From JABMRP01 sp964444795 (GTDB lineage: Bacteria; Planctomycetota; Planctomycetia; Pirellulales; Thermoguttaceae), in assembly GCA_964444795.1 (NCBI GenBank), contig CAYUIQ010000313.1, forward strand, positions 1 to 8,684: 8,684 bases of DNA, given 5' to 3'. The notes beneath the pieces were generated by a model that did no database searches, was not told the origin of the DNA, and was given only the letters and a program-made list of their open reading frames with translations. Each line of letters opens with the position of its first letter. Within the stretch, counting starts at the first letter, position 1. This document shows, in pieces, positions 1 through 6,931 of this stretch. Made by a program: the position numbers and the translations under genes.

Positions 1-54
1 CTCCGACTTCCTGCTCCCAAAGCAGGCGCGCTAGCCAGGCTGCGCCACGCCCCG
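1..54 (-). tRNA. tRNA-Pro (anticodon UGG), 3' part cut off by the window edge
   Basis: Read on the minus strand, the sequence starts CGGGGCG (acceptor 5' strand, 54-48). It continues through a D-arm with GCGC/GCGC pairing and an anticodon arm CCTGC-TTTGGGA-GCAGG, whose loop gives anticodon TGG (Pro). The variable region and the start of the T-arm follow before the window ends. About 23 bases (most of the T-arm, acceptor 3' strand and any CCA) lie outside. It delivers proline to CCN codons. A promoter candidate lies about 55 bases upstream. The fold and anticodon are seen directly; only the 3' end is unverified. Confidence 0.93.
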
Positions 55-109
55 TGGGATGGGGTCGAGCCCCGGGCGGTTGCTGCCGCTCGGGTGTCCC
101 ATACCGCTT

Positions 110-138
110 ATCGTATCGTCGCGAGCCGTGTTTGACAA
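110..138 (-). promoter_or_regulatory. Sigma70-type promoter candidate for tRNA-Pro
   Basis: On the minus strand there is TTGTCA (138-133, 5 of 6 to the -35 consensus), a 17-base spacer, then TACGAT (115-110, 4 of 6 to the -10 consensus). Transcription would start near 103 and leave a leader of about 50 bases before the tRNA. Spacing and position fit well, but assignment is by eye only. Confidence 0.5.
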
Positions 139-156
139 TCGGGGGTGAAGTGTACA

Positions 157-194
157 GGCGTATATATAACGCCGCAGTCACCCGGCCCGGTGAT
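157..194 (-). other. Weak hairpins downstream of parB
   Basis: Between the parB stop (202) and the tRNA promoter are two short dyads. One is TCACC-N6-GGTGA (179-194) and the other is GGCGT-ATATATA-ACGCC (157-173). Either could slow or end parB transcription, but the stems are only 5 bp and no clear U-tract follows, so no terminator is called. Nothing else is apparent in 55-201 besides the tRNA promoter. Confidence 0.2.
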
Positions 195-201
195 GCTGCT
201 C

Positions 202-1398
202 CTAGCCGGTTTCGCCGCAGAAGAGGCGGCGGAGACGCTCGAATTCGTCGTGGGTGTGGAAATGCACGACGATCTTTCCCCGGCCGCGCGTGTTGTGCGT
301 GATCTTGGTCTTCGTGCCCAGCGCCAAGCGAAATTCTTGCTCCAGGGCCAAGAGGTGTTCGCTCTTGGACTGCGCCGGACGACCACCCCCCGCGGACGCA
401 CCGTCGGCCATGCCCAACTCGGCCGACTCGGCCCCGGCGATCGTCTCTTGGACCAGTGCTTCGGTCGCCCGCACACTGAGCCCCTCGCGCCCGATGCGCT
501 GGCAGAACTCGACCTGCTCGTCTTCCTCGCCCAGCGGCAACAGCGCCCGGGCGTGACCTTGCGAGACCTCGCCCGAGCGGACGGCGTCTTGCACGGCCTG
601 GGGTAATTCTAGCAATCGAATCAGGTTGGCCACCGTCGAGCGATCGCGTTGAATCCGCGTGGCTAATTCCTCCTGCGTGCATCCGAACTTTTCCAGGTAC
701 CGTTGAAACGAAGCGGCCTTTTCCAGTGGATTGAGGTCCTTGCGCTGCAGGTTCTCGACCAGTGCCAGCTCGGTGGCCTGGCGATCGTCGGCCTCGACCA
801 CCTGGGCCGAAACCTCCGACCAGCCGGCTTGCTTGACCGCCCGAAGACGACGTTCGCCGGCCACAAGCTGATAGCGATCGCCCACGCGCCGCACGACCAG
901 CGGTTGCAGCAGGCCGTGGGCCGACACGCTCTCGGTCAGGGTGTCCGTCTCGCCGGAGTCGAAGTCTTGCCGAGGCTGAAACGGATTGGCGTCGATCTGG
1001 CGTACGTCGATGTGTCTGGGGCCGTCGGCCGGGAGTGTTTCGGCTGGCCGATACGGCCGGTCTTCGGTCAAGCCCGGATGGTGCGGCGGCGGAACCGATG
1101 CGGCCGGCTCCCCGGCGTCGAGCCGGTGGAGCGACTCGGTGGCCGGCGGCGGTTCCATCGCATAAGTTGCCTCGGTCGCCTCCCCGTAGACCGCGCCGGT
1201 TGTCGGCGGTTCCATCACGGGTGGCGGCTCCAAGGTCGGCGGATTGATGGAGGGTGCCTCGTCGTGCGGTGCGTCACTCGCCGGCGAGTCGAGATCCGCG
1301 GGAGCCTCGACCGGTGGCGGTTCGGCGGGCGGGGGGTTGTTGGGCCGGCGTCCCAAGAGGGCTTCCAGTCCGCGTCCGAGTCGTCGTTCCCTAGTCAT
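202..1398 (-). CDS. parB: ParB: chromosome-partitioning CTPase / parS-binding protein
   Basis: 398 aa. ParB binds parS, loads as a CTP-dependent sliding clamp, and stimulates ParA to segregate origins. Residues 1-16 carry the ParA-contact motif LGRGLEALLG. Residues about 20-125 are a Pro/Glu-rich, probably disordered linker with repeated EPPP. The CTPase/ParB-N domain follows (NPFQPR about 138-143, GERRLRA 181-187, ENLQRKDLNPLEKA 215-228). A helix-turn-helix is at about 240-262 (TQEELATRI...STVANLIRLLELP), and the C-terminal dimerisation segment (KIVVHFHTHDEFERLRRLF) is at about 375-393. The family is usually near 280-300 aa; the excess is the linker. The ATG at 1398 is chosen over an in-frame upstream start at 1440 because GGAGG lies 9 bases before it and the protein then begins at the conserved motif. 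It overlaps the parA stop by 8 bases, so translation is probably coupled. The assignment is secure. Confidence 0.97.
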   Translation of the reverse strand: MTRERRLGRGLEALLGRRPNNPPPAEPPPVEAPADLDSPASDAPHDEAPSINPPTLEPPPVMEPPTTGAVYGEATEATYAMEPPPATESLHRLDAGEPAASVPPPHHPGLTEDRPYRPAETLPADGPRHIDVRQIDANPFQPRQDFDSGETDTLTESVSAHGLLQPLVVRRVGDRYQLVAGERRLRAVKQAGWSEVSAQVVEADDRQATELALVENLQRKDLNPLEKAASFQRYLEKFGCTQEELATRIQRDRSTVANLIRLLELPQAVQDAVRSGEVSQGHARALLPLGEEDEQVEFCQRIGREGLSVRATEALVQETIAGAESAELGMADGASAGGGRPAQSKSEHLLALEQEFRLALGTKTKITHNTRGRGKIVVHFHTHDEFERLRRLFCGETG

Positions 1399-2167
1399 AT
1401 TCAAGTACCTCCGTGCAAAGCTCCACGTACGCCCGGGCACCCCGAGAACGCGGGCTGTAGTCGATGACTGATTTGCCGTGGCTGGGCGCCTCGGAAACCG
1501 CGACGTCGCGGGGGATGACCGTTTGGTAGACGATCTCCCCGAAGAAATCGCGGACTTCGGCTTCCACTTCCTGGGTCAGTTCGAGCGAGTGGTCGTGCAT
1601 CGTCAGCACGATGCCGCCGAACTCAAGCTGGCCTTCGTACTGGTCCATTACCTGGCGTACCACCTCGATCATCTGCGCCAGCCCTTCCATGGCGAAATAC
1701 TCGCACTGGATGGGCATGAGCACTTCGCTGGAGCCGGCCAGGGCCGTGCGCGTGAGTTGCCCCAGCGAGGGCGGGCAGTCGATCAGCACGAAATCGAACC
1801 CGGCCAGCCCGCGGGTGAGCTGTTCGCGCAGGGCCGTCTCCGGGCGGCGGTTGTTGTGGGCGTTGTCGTTGCCGTCCAATTCGCCTTGGGTGAGTGTTTC
1901 GATATCGCGGAAACTGCGGCTGCCGGGCAGCAAGTGCAGCCCCGGCGTTTCGGTATCGACGATCGCCTCGCGCAGCGGCGTATCGACGACCAATGGATGG
2001 CGCTGGGCCGGCTCGCGCCCCAATCCGGAGGTGGCGTTGCACTGCGGATCGAGATCGACCAGCAGCGTTTCGGCCCCCGATCGGGCCAAAGCCACAGCCA
2101 GATTGATCGCGGTGGTCGTTTTACCGACCCCGCCTTTCTGATTGGCCACGCAGAAAACTCGACCCAC
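1391..2167 (-). CDS. parA: ParA/Soj: chromosome-partitioning Walker-type ATPase
   Basis: 258 aa, usual length for chromosomal ParA/Soj. It is a deviant-Walker ATPase that binds the nucleoid non-specifically as an ATP dimer and is released by ParB-stimulated hydrolysis. The Walker A motif KGGVGKTT is at residues 11-18 with the signature first lysine, VDLDPQ is at 37-42, the Walker B LIDCPPS is at 128-134, and QCEYFAMEGL is at 154-163. The segment between residues about 95 and 112 is hydrophilic and Asn-rich, slightly longer than I expect for the family. I choose the GTG at 2167: it has GGAGG (2178-2174) six bases upstream and gives the canonical start MGRVFCVANQKGG. A longer in-frame ORF reaching 2356 would add 63 atypical residues. 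It is the first gene of the parAB operon, with the parS sites upstream. Confidence 0.97.
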   Translation of the reverse strand: MGRVFCVANQKGGVGKTTTAINLAVALARSGAETLLVDLDPQCNATSGLGREPAQRHPLVVDTPLREAIVDTETPGLHLLPGSRSFRDIETLTQGELDGNDNAHNNRRPETALREQLTRGLAGFDFVLIDCPPSLGQLTRTALAGSSEVLMPIQCEYFAMEGLAQMIEVVRQVMDQYEGQLEFGGIVLTMHDHSLELTQEVEAEVRDFFGEIVYQTVIPRDVAVSEAPSHGKSVIDYSPRSRGARAYVELCTEVLEYD

Positions 2168-2220
2168 AATACGCCTCCATGCGATAGCACCGGCGCACTT
2201 TCCGCCAGCGCAAGGCACGA

Positions 2221-2249
2221 ATTCTACCAGGGAGGGCCATTTGCGGGAA
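2221..2249 (-). promoter_or_regulatory. Promoter candidate for parAB
   Basis: Minus strand TTCCCG (2249-2244, weak -35), 17-base spacer, TAGAAT (2226-2221, 5 of 6 to the -10 consensus). The -10 lies about 54 bases before the parA GTG. The same TAGAAT hexamer occurs at a similar distance from the start of the membrane-protein gene at 3012. The -35 is poor, so confidence is low. Confidence 0.3.
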
Positions 2250-2290
2250 ATGCCAGTTATGGCGATTGAGGCCACCGGAGAGGGGGGCGG

Positions 2291-2326
2291 GCGGGAAAGC
2301 GGAAAGCCGAAAGCGGAAAGCGGAAG
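2291..2326 (+). repeat. Purine-rich heptad tandem repeat (GCGGAAA)n
   Basis: Five consecutive units of about 7 bases: GCGGGAAA, GCGGAAA, GCCGAAA, GCGGAAA, GCGGAAG. It lies between the parA promoter candidate and the first parS module. One unit is 8 bases and two carry substitutions, so it is a slightly decayed tandem array. It is strongly strand-asymmetric (all purine apart from the C positions). No function can be assigned from sequence. Confidence 0.75.
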
Positions 2327-2384
2327 GACGGGCCACGCCCGTGGGCAGCATCCCATGGGTCAGCACTATCGCTACCGCCTGGGC

Positions 2385-2404
2385 CGAGTTTCACGTGAAA
2401 CTCG
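2385..2404. promoter_or_regulatory. parS: parS site 1 (perfect 20-bp palindrome)
   Basis: CGAGTTTCACGTGAAACTCG is a perfect 20-base palindrome. Its central 14 bases, GTTTCACGTGAAAC, match the core of the canonical bacterial parS TGTTTCACGTGAAACA exactly. It lies upstream of parA, as expected for a chromosomal ParB site. This is the best-matching core of the four sites in the window. Confidence 0.93.
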
Positions 2405-2455
2405 TTTCCGCAAACCTTGCGGATCGTGGAAATCGGGTGTTTCACGGGAAACGGG
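2388..2455 (+). repeat. parS doublet module, copy 1 (direct repeat)
   Basis: A 68-base unit that aligns without gaps to 3116-3183 with 54 of 68 positions identical (counted by hand). It contains parS sites 1 and 2 at its two ends, with centres 51 bases apart, and an exactly shared core TTGCGGATCG at 2417-2426. Most differences fall in the stretch between site 1 and this core (2408-2416). It ends 8 bases before the stop codon of the membrane-protein gene. Confidence 0.85.
2438..2453. promoter_or_regulatory. parS: parS site 2 (variant centre)
   Basis: TGTTTCACGGGAAACG differs from the canonical TGTTTCACGTGAAACA at the central T (G here) and the last base, 14 of 16 matching. Its centre lies 51 bases from that of site 1. 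The central change breaks palindromy, so it may bind ParB more weakly. Clustering with the perfect site and the nearby parAB genes supports the call. Confidence 0.8.
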
Positions 2456-2463
2456 GGAGTCAG

Positions 2464-3012
2464 TTAAGCCCCGCTGTCTTCTGTTTCGACATCCGACGCC
2501 CCGTCTTCTTGGTCCAACGGGGATTTCCCGAAATCGATGCCTGACGACGATTGGGAGCTGGGCACGCCGTCACGTGACTCGACCATCCACCGCACACCCA
2601 TGGCCAGCAACCCGGTCGTTATGATGGCGGAACAGTAAACGGCCAGCAAGACCATGATGTTATTGGAGACATCGTTTGCCACAGTTGAATTCCCCATCCT
2701 CCCGAAGTAGGGATTGGGGGCATACAGAAGGTCGAGCAGAACGGAAAGCATGAACAGGGCCGCGGGAAACAGACCACCAATGGCAAATGTTCTGGCATAG
2801 CCCCGACCATCGACTAGCCAGACGGTGAGGACGATGGGCCCCAAGACTATGCAGAGCATAGCGGTCAGCTTGGCAGTCCAGTCGGACCCCGCATAGATAC
2901 CCGAGAGTACAATGGCCACGCCGGTCGTTACGATGAACATACTGGCCAGACTGAACCGAAGGGAACCACCTTGACGGCTGGCAACGCGATCACCGATGCC
3001 ACGGCGTTCCAT
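2464..3012 (-). CDS. Unknown small membrane protein, four predicted helices, between two parS modules
   Basis: 182 aa; I do not recognise a characterised family. Residues about 22-43 (SMFIVTTGVAIVLS), 50-70 (LTAMLCIVLGPIVLTVWLV), 76-97 (FAIGGLFPAALFMLSVLL) and 117-142 (NIMVLLAVYCSAIITTGLLA) look like membrane helices. The hydrophilic C-terminal 40 residues are Ser/Asp/Glu-rich and end EDSGA. The basic N-terminus followed by SLRFSLASMF resembles the openings of many small planctomycete membrane proteins (impression only). The ATG at 3012 has AGGAG 7 bases upstream and is preferred to an in-frame ATG at 3057. Bases 2641-2700 are 29/60 GC and 2701-2760 are 34/60, against 42/60 at 481-540 inside parB, so base composition differs from the neighbours. 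parS doublets lie on both sides. Real gene likely; role unknown. Confidence 0.75.
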   Translation of the reverse strand: MERRGIGDRVASRQGGSLRFSLASMFIVTTGVAIVLSGIYAGSDWTAKLTAMLCIVLGPIVLTVWLVDGRGYARTFAIGGLFPAALFMLSVLLDLLYAPNPYFGRMGNSTVANDVSNNIMVLLAVYCSAIITTGLLAMGVRWMVESRDGVPSSQSSSGIDFGKSPLDQEDGASDVETEDSGA

Positions 3013-3063
3013 GGTGAAACTCCTACCGGTCCGGATTTCCTGCCTCGCAACACGCACGATCCC

Positions 3064-3093
3064 ATTCTACCGAGGCAGGCGGATAACATGCAA
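3064..3093 (-). promoter_or_regulatory. Promoter candidate for the membrane-protein gene
   Basis: Minus strand TTGCAT (3093-3088), 18-base spacer, TAGAAT (3069-3064). The -10 matches 5 of 6 consensus bases and lies 51 bases before the ATG at 3012. The -35 matches only the TTG. It sits between parS module 2 and the gene, so ParB loading or spreading could affect it (inference). Confidence 0.35.
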
Positions 3094-3114
3094 CGCAGAG
3101 CCCGTCGGAGTGAA

Positions 3115-3130
3115 TGTTTCACGGGAAACA
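3115..3130. promoter_or_regulatory. parS: parS site 3 (variant centre)
   Basis: TGTTTCACGGGAAACA matches canonical parS at 15 of 16 bases, differing only by G for the central T. It has the same central variant as site 2. It is the first site of module 2, upstream of the membrane-protein gene. Confidence 0.87.
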
Positions 3131-3183
3131 CGATTCTGCCGGCGTTGCGGATCGGGGCAAAGGGGTGTTCCACGTGAAACGGG
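3116..3183 (+). repeat. parS doublet module, copy 2 (direct repeat)
   Basis: Second copy of the 68-base unit at 2388-2455, same orientation and no gaps. Sites 3 and 4 have centres 51 bases apart, and the shared core TTGCGGATCG is at 3145-3154. The intact and G-variant centres are swapped relative to copy 1: here the first site has the CGGG centre and the second CGTG. Confidence 0.85.
3166..3181. promoter_or_regulatory. parS: parS site 4
   Basis: TGTTCCACGTGAAACG matches canonical parS at 14 of 16 bases (C at position 5, G at position 16). The central CACGTG is intact. Bases 3184-3236 between this site and the palindromic element hold nothing I can identify. Confidence 0.82.
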
Positions 3184-3236
3184 CAAGGTGTGGTGGGCTC
3201 GCCGTAGCCGCCATCGCCAGACCGTGGGTCGAGCCA

Positions 3237-3339
3237 GGGGTGCCTGGGGTCGAGATGCGAGGAACGAGCGACGAGCCCCCAGTTGCAAGCGATCTGGGGG
3301 CTCCCTGCTCGTTCCTCGCAGTCCGACCCCAGGCACCCC
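3237..3339 (-). repeat. Palindromic repeat element, copy 1 (near-full hairpin)
   Basis: Three nested perfect stems. The outer arms are 3237-3252 with 3324-3339 (16 bp), the middle arms 3257-3269 with 3307-3319 (13 bp), and the inner arms 3274-3282 with 3294-3302 (9 bp), around an 11-base loop. This gives 38 bp of pairing broken by small internal loops. It begins 10 bases downstream of the DUF1015 stop codon on the minus strand. It could act as a transcription end or mRNA-stabilising structure, but no U-tract follows, so it is not a standard intrinsic terminator. A related copy lies at 6164-6252. Confidence 0.88.
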
Positions 3340-3349
3340 AATTCGCGAG

Positions 3350-4654
3350 CTACTCCAGCGGATTGAGCACCAGCCCGCTGAGCAGCTTGGGATAGAAGTA
3401 GGTGCTCTTGGGCGGCATGCGTTCGCCGCGGAGGCTGATGTCGCGGACGTGTTGGATGCTCGCGGGCATAACCAGAGCGGCCAGGGGGAACTCGCCCGAG
3501 GCGATGGCCGAGACAACGTCTTCGACCGGGTGTGCGTACTTGATTTCCGCTTTGCCCTCCGGATCCAACAGCGTGCCCACGATCAGCCGGTGGAGGATAC
3601 TGACGCCCAGTTCGCGCCAATCTTCGCCATGGTCGGGGGCCACTTCGGCCATGCGTGCCCGGCCCGGCTCGGTCAGCTCGGCGGTGACCCACTGCCGGTC
3701 CTTGGCGGCATACAGGCCGATGGTGGTCTGGTCGTCTCCCGACTCGATCTGGTGCCAGACCAGAGGGGCCGACTCGGCGCCCTGGGCGGCTGCCTGGACG
3801 GTGAAACAGGGGCTCAGTTTGGCGATTAGCTCGTCGGATGAGAAGGGCCCCACCTCGCGGAATAGCCGGTGCGTGGCCAGGATGCGCATGCCCGGGTCGT
3901 CCATCCCCACGCACATCATCAGCACGAAATTGGCCGGATGGTCGTCTTTCAAGAAGCCCGAGTCGCGGATCTGCTCGCGATAGTTGCAGGCCGTCTCGTA
4001 GCGATGATGGCCGTCGGCGATGAAGACCGGCTTGGGGCTCATGGCCGCCGAGACGGCCGAGATGACCGACACGTCGGTGACCGGCCACATCCGATGGACC
4101 ACGCCCAGATGATCGGTTGCCTCGATCGGGGCCACCCCGGCGATGGCCGCCTCGAGCAGCTCCTGGGCTTCGTTGGCCGGGTCGGGGTACAGGCCGAAGA
4201 TCGGGCTGAGGTTGGCTTTGCAGACGGCCGTCAGCATGAGCCGGTCGAGTTTCGGCCCGCTCATCGTCTCTTCATGCGGAAAGACCGATCCCTTGCCGAA
4301 CGGCGACAACCGCAGCCGGGTCATGAATCCCCGCCGCGTGTAGCTCACGCCGGCCTCGTCGAACCGCTGGTGGTAGACGTAGATTGCCGGATCCGCCTCG
4401 GTGAAGAGCACCCCCTGCGACTGCCACTGCTTCAGGAAACGCCGCGCCCGGGTGTAGCGGTTGTTGGATTCGTCGTCGTCACCCGGCTCGATCCGGTTGA
4501 GGATCAGCCGCACGACGTTACACGGATGCTGCTTGTAGAGGGCCGTCTGTTGCTCCGGATCGATCACGTCGTAGGGCGGTGCGATGACGTCGCCCAGCGA
4601 ACCGACGTGTCCGAGGTCGTAGCGAATTCCGCGGAAGGCTTGAATCTCGGGCAT
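3350..4654 (-). CDS. DUF1015 family protein (COG4198), function unknown
   Basis: 434 aa, typical length. Recognised from the family motifs: APPYDVI at 25-31, FPHEET at 125-130, FIADGHHRYETA at 211-222 (the signature His-rich segment, possibly a metal or catalytic site), and the C-terminal stretch at 410-433 beginning GERMPPKSTYFYPKLLSGL. No membrane segments or signal peptide are seen, so probably cytosolic. The family has no established reaction that I know of. The ATG at 4654 is the natural start because IQAFRGIRYD matches the usual beginning; only a poor ribosome site precedes it. It starts 58 bases after the ahcY stop on the same strand, so co-transcription with ahcY is likely. A long hairpin follows the stop codon. 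Family assignment firm; function not. Confidence 0.92.
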   Translation of the reverse strand: MPEIQAFRGIRYDLGHVGSLGDVIAPPYDVIDPEQQTALYKQHPCNVVRLILNRIEPGDDDESNNRYTRARRFLKQWQSQGVLFTEADPAIYVYHQRFDEAGVSYTRRGFMTRLRLSPFGKGSVFPHEETMSGPKLDRLMLTAVCKANLSPIFGLYPDPANEAQELLEAAIAGVAPIEATDHLGVVHRMWPVTDVSVISAVSAAMSPKPVFIADGHHRYETACNYREQIRDSGFLKDDHPANFVLMMCVGMDDPGMRILATHRLFREVGPFSSDELIAKLSPCFTVQAAAQGAESAPLVWHQIESGDDQTTIGLYAAKDRQWVTAELTEPGRARMAEVAPDHGEDWRELGVSILHRLIVGTLLDPEGKAEIKYAHPVEDVVSAIASGEFPLAALVMPASIQHVRDISLRGERMPPKSTYFYPKLLSGLVLNPLE

Positions 4655-4712
4655 CCTGGCAGACAGTCCATGGGTTCGAGCGATGAAGGAACGGGAAACG
4701 AACCGCTGGTTT

Positions 4713-6029
<1,317 letters not shown>

Positions 6030-6078
6030 GGGAAACTTCCTTTTGCAACAAACGGTTTGGGAGAATTAGATGGCGCCT

Positions 6079-6108
6079 ATCTTACGCCCTAGAGGGTTGT
6101 TTTGGCAA
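6079..6108 (-). promoter_or_regulatory. Promoter candidate for ahcY
   Basis: Minus strand TTGCCA (6108-6103), 18-base spacer, TAAGAT (6084-6079); both boxes match 4 of 6 consensus bases. The leader to the GTG at 6029 would be about 45 bases. I looked for an S-adenosylhomocysteine riboswitch upstream of ahcY and saw no convincing structure in 6030-6163. The palindromic repeat at 6164 separates this promoter from trpF. Confidence 0.35.
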
Positions 6109-6163
6109 GGACCACTGGGCCAGCTAGGATTACTCACCGGACGATTGTAACCGTGAGATCGAT

Positions 6164-6252
6164 GGGTGCCTGGGGTCGAGATGCGAGGAACGAGCACCGA
6201 GCCCCCAGATCGCGACGAACTGGGGGCTCGCTGCGCTCGACCCCAGGCACCC
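6164..6252 (-). repeat. Palindromic repeat element, copy 2 (one arm shortened)
   Basis: The outer arms 6164-6180 and 6236-6252 pair over 17 bases without mismatch. The inner arms 6198-6208 and 6220-6230 pair over 11 bases around an 11-base loop. The first 32 bases (6164-6195) are identical to 3238-3269 in copy 1. The right arm lacks the middle segment complementary to GCGAGGAACGAGC, having only CTGCG, so that part of the left arm is an unpaired bulge. The element starts 19 bases after the trpF stop on the minus strand and ends over 50 bases before the ahcY promoter candidate. No U-tract follows. Confidence 0.88.
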
Positions 6253-6271
6253 TCTACAAACAACCCCTTTT

Positions 6272-6931
6272 TCACCGACCTGCCAGCGCCGCAACCGCCG
6301 CGCCGACAAAACTCGTCACCCGCGCGGGGTCCTTTCGGCCGGGACTCGACTCCACACCGCTGGCCGTGTCGACCGCCACAGGGCCAACCGCTTCGATCGC
6401 CTGGGCGACGTTTTCGGCGGTCAGCCCGCCGGCCAGCACTAATGGGGGGAATGGCATGCCTGTCGTGTACTGCGCCGCAACCGACCAGTCGGCTACTTCG
6501 CCAGTACCCCCATACTCCCCCTGAACGTGTGAATCGATCAGAACCATCTCCAATGAGGAGCCGAGTTGTCGACAACGTTGGATATACAGTCTGACTGGCT
6601 CCAGCCCGCTGGCCCTCAAGCGAAACGCTCGCATCACGGGCCGATCGCCCAACTCCGTGAGATACTCCGGCGGTTCGTCGCCGTGTAGCTGGATCAGGTC
6701 GAGGTGCAGTTGATCGAATTTCCGGCGGACCTCCTCGGCCGGCGCGTTGACGAACAGGCCCACTTTGACCACGCCGGCGGGCAGCGATTCGACGATTTCA
6801 CGTGCCAGCGGCTCGTCGATGAACCGTTTGCTCCGCTCGAAGAAGTTCAAGCCCACCGCGTCGGCCCCGGCGGTGACCACCGCCCGGGCGTCTTCGACCG
6901 AGGTCAGACCGCAGATTTTGACGCGAAACAT
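6272..6931 (-). CDS. trpF: Phosphoribosylanthranilate isomerase (tryptophan biosynthesis)
   Basis: 219 aa, the normal size for a single-domain TrpF TIM barrel. It isomerises N-(5-phosphoribosyl)anthranilate to the carboxyphenylaminodeoxyribulose phosphate (CdRP), the third committed step to tryptophan. Visible motifs are VKICGLTSVEDA at 4-15 with the catalytic base Cys7, the AGADAVGLNF strand at 21-30, VGLFVN at 57-62, QLHGDE at 81-86, VLIDS at 130-134 with the catalytic acid Asp133, GGTG at 141-144, LAGGL at 166-170, and the phosphate-binding end SGVESSPGRKD at 191-201. The ATG at 6931 gives the conserved start MFRVKICGLT; a longer ORF to 7180 adds 83 residues unlike the family. No clear ribosome site precedes it. 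It stands apart from other trp genes in this window. All catalytic residues are present. Confidence 0.97.
   Translation of the reverse strand: MFRVKICGLTSVEDARAVVTAGADAVGLNFFERSKRFIDEPLAREIVESLPAGVVKVGLFVNAPAEEVRRKFDQLHLDLIQLHGDEPPEYLTELGDRPVMRAFRLRASGLEPVRLYIQRCRQLGSSLEMVLIDSHVQGEYGGTGEVADWSVAAQYTTGMPFPPLVLAGGLTAENVAQAIEAVGPVAVDTASGVESSPGRKDPARVTSFVGAAVAALAGR

Noticed and set aside
145..606. Plus-strand ORFs opposite parB (and similar long ORFs opposite parA, DUF1015 and ahcY)
   Set aside because: They are antisense shadows in high-GC DNA, with Arg/Pro/Gly-rich translations, no recognisable domains and no ribosome sites, and they overlap secure genes.
2168..2463. Replication origin (oriC) next to parAB
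   Set aside because: No cluster of TTATCCACA-like DnaA boxes or AT-rich unwinding region is visible, and no dnaA, dnaN, gidA or rsmG is in the window. Nearness to the origin is only inferred from parS.
3006..3020. A fifth parS-like site, GTTCCATGGTGAAAC, over the start codon of the membrane-protein gene
   Set aside because: It resembles site 4 but needs a one-base insertion in the centre (TGG for CG), which breaks the palindrome. ParB sites do not tolerate spacing changes, so it is not called.
3237..3339. Intrinsic terminator after DUF1015
   Set aside because: The hairpin is far longer than a normal terminator stem and no U-tract follows it on the minus strand; it is better described as a palindromic repeat that might still affect the transcript end.
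2928..4088. 386-aa minus-strand ORF spanning the parS module 2 and part of DUF1015
   Set aside because: It runs out of frame through DUF1015, the palindromic repeat and the parS sites; its peptide is low-complexity Arg/Gly/Pro text with no domain.
6030..6163. S-adenosylhomocysteine riboswitch upstream of ahcY
   Set aside because: No conserved core or pseudoknot arrangement could be recognised in the short leader, and the candidate promoter leaves only about 45 transcribed bases.
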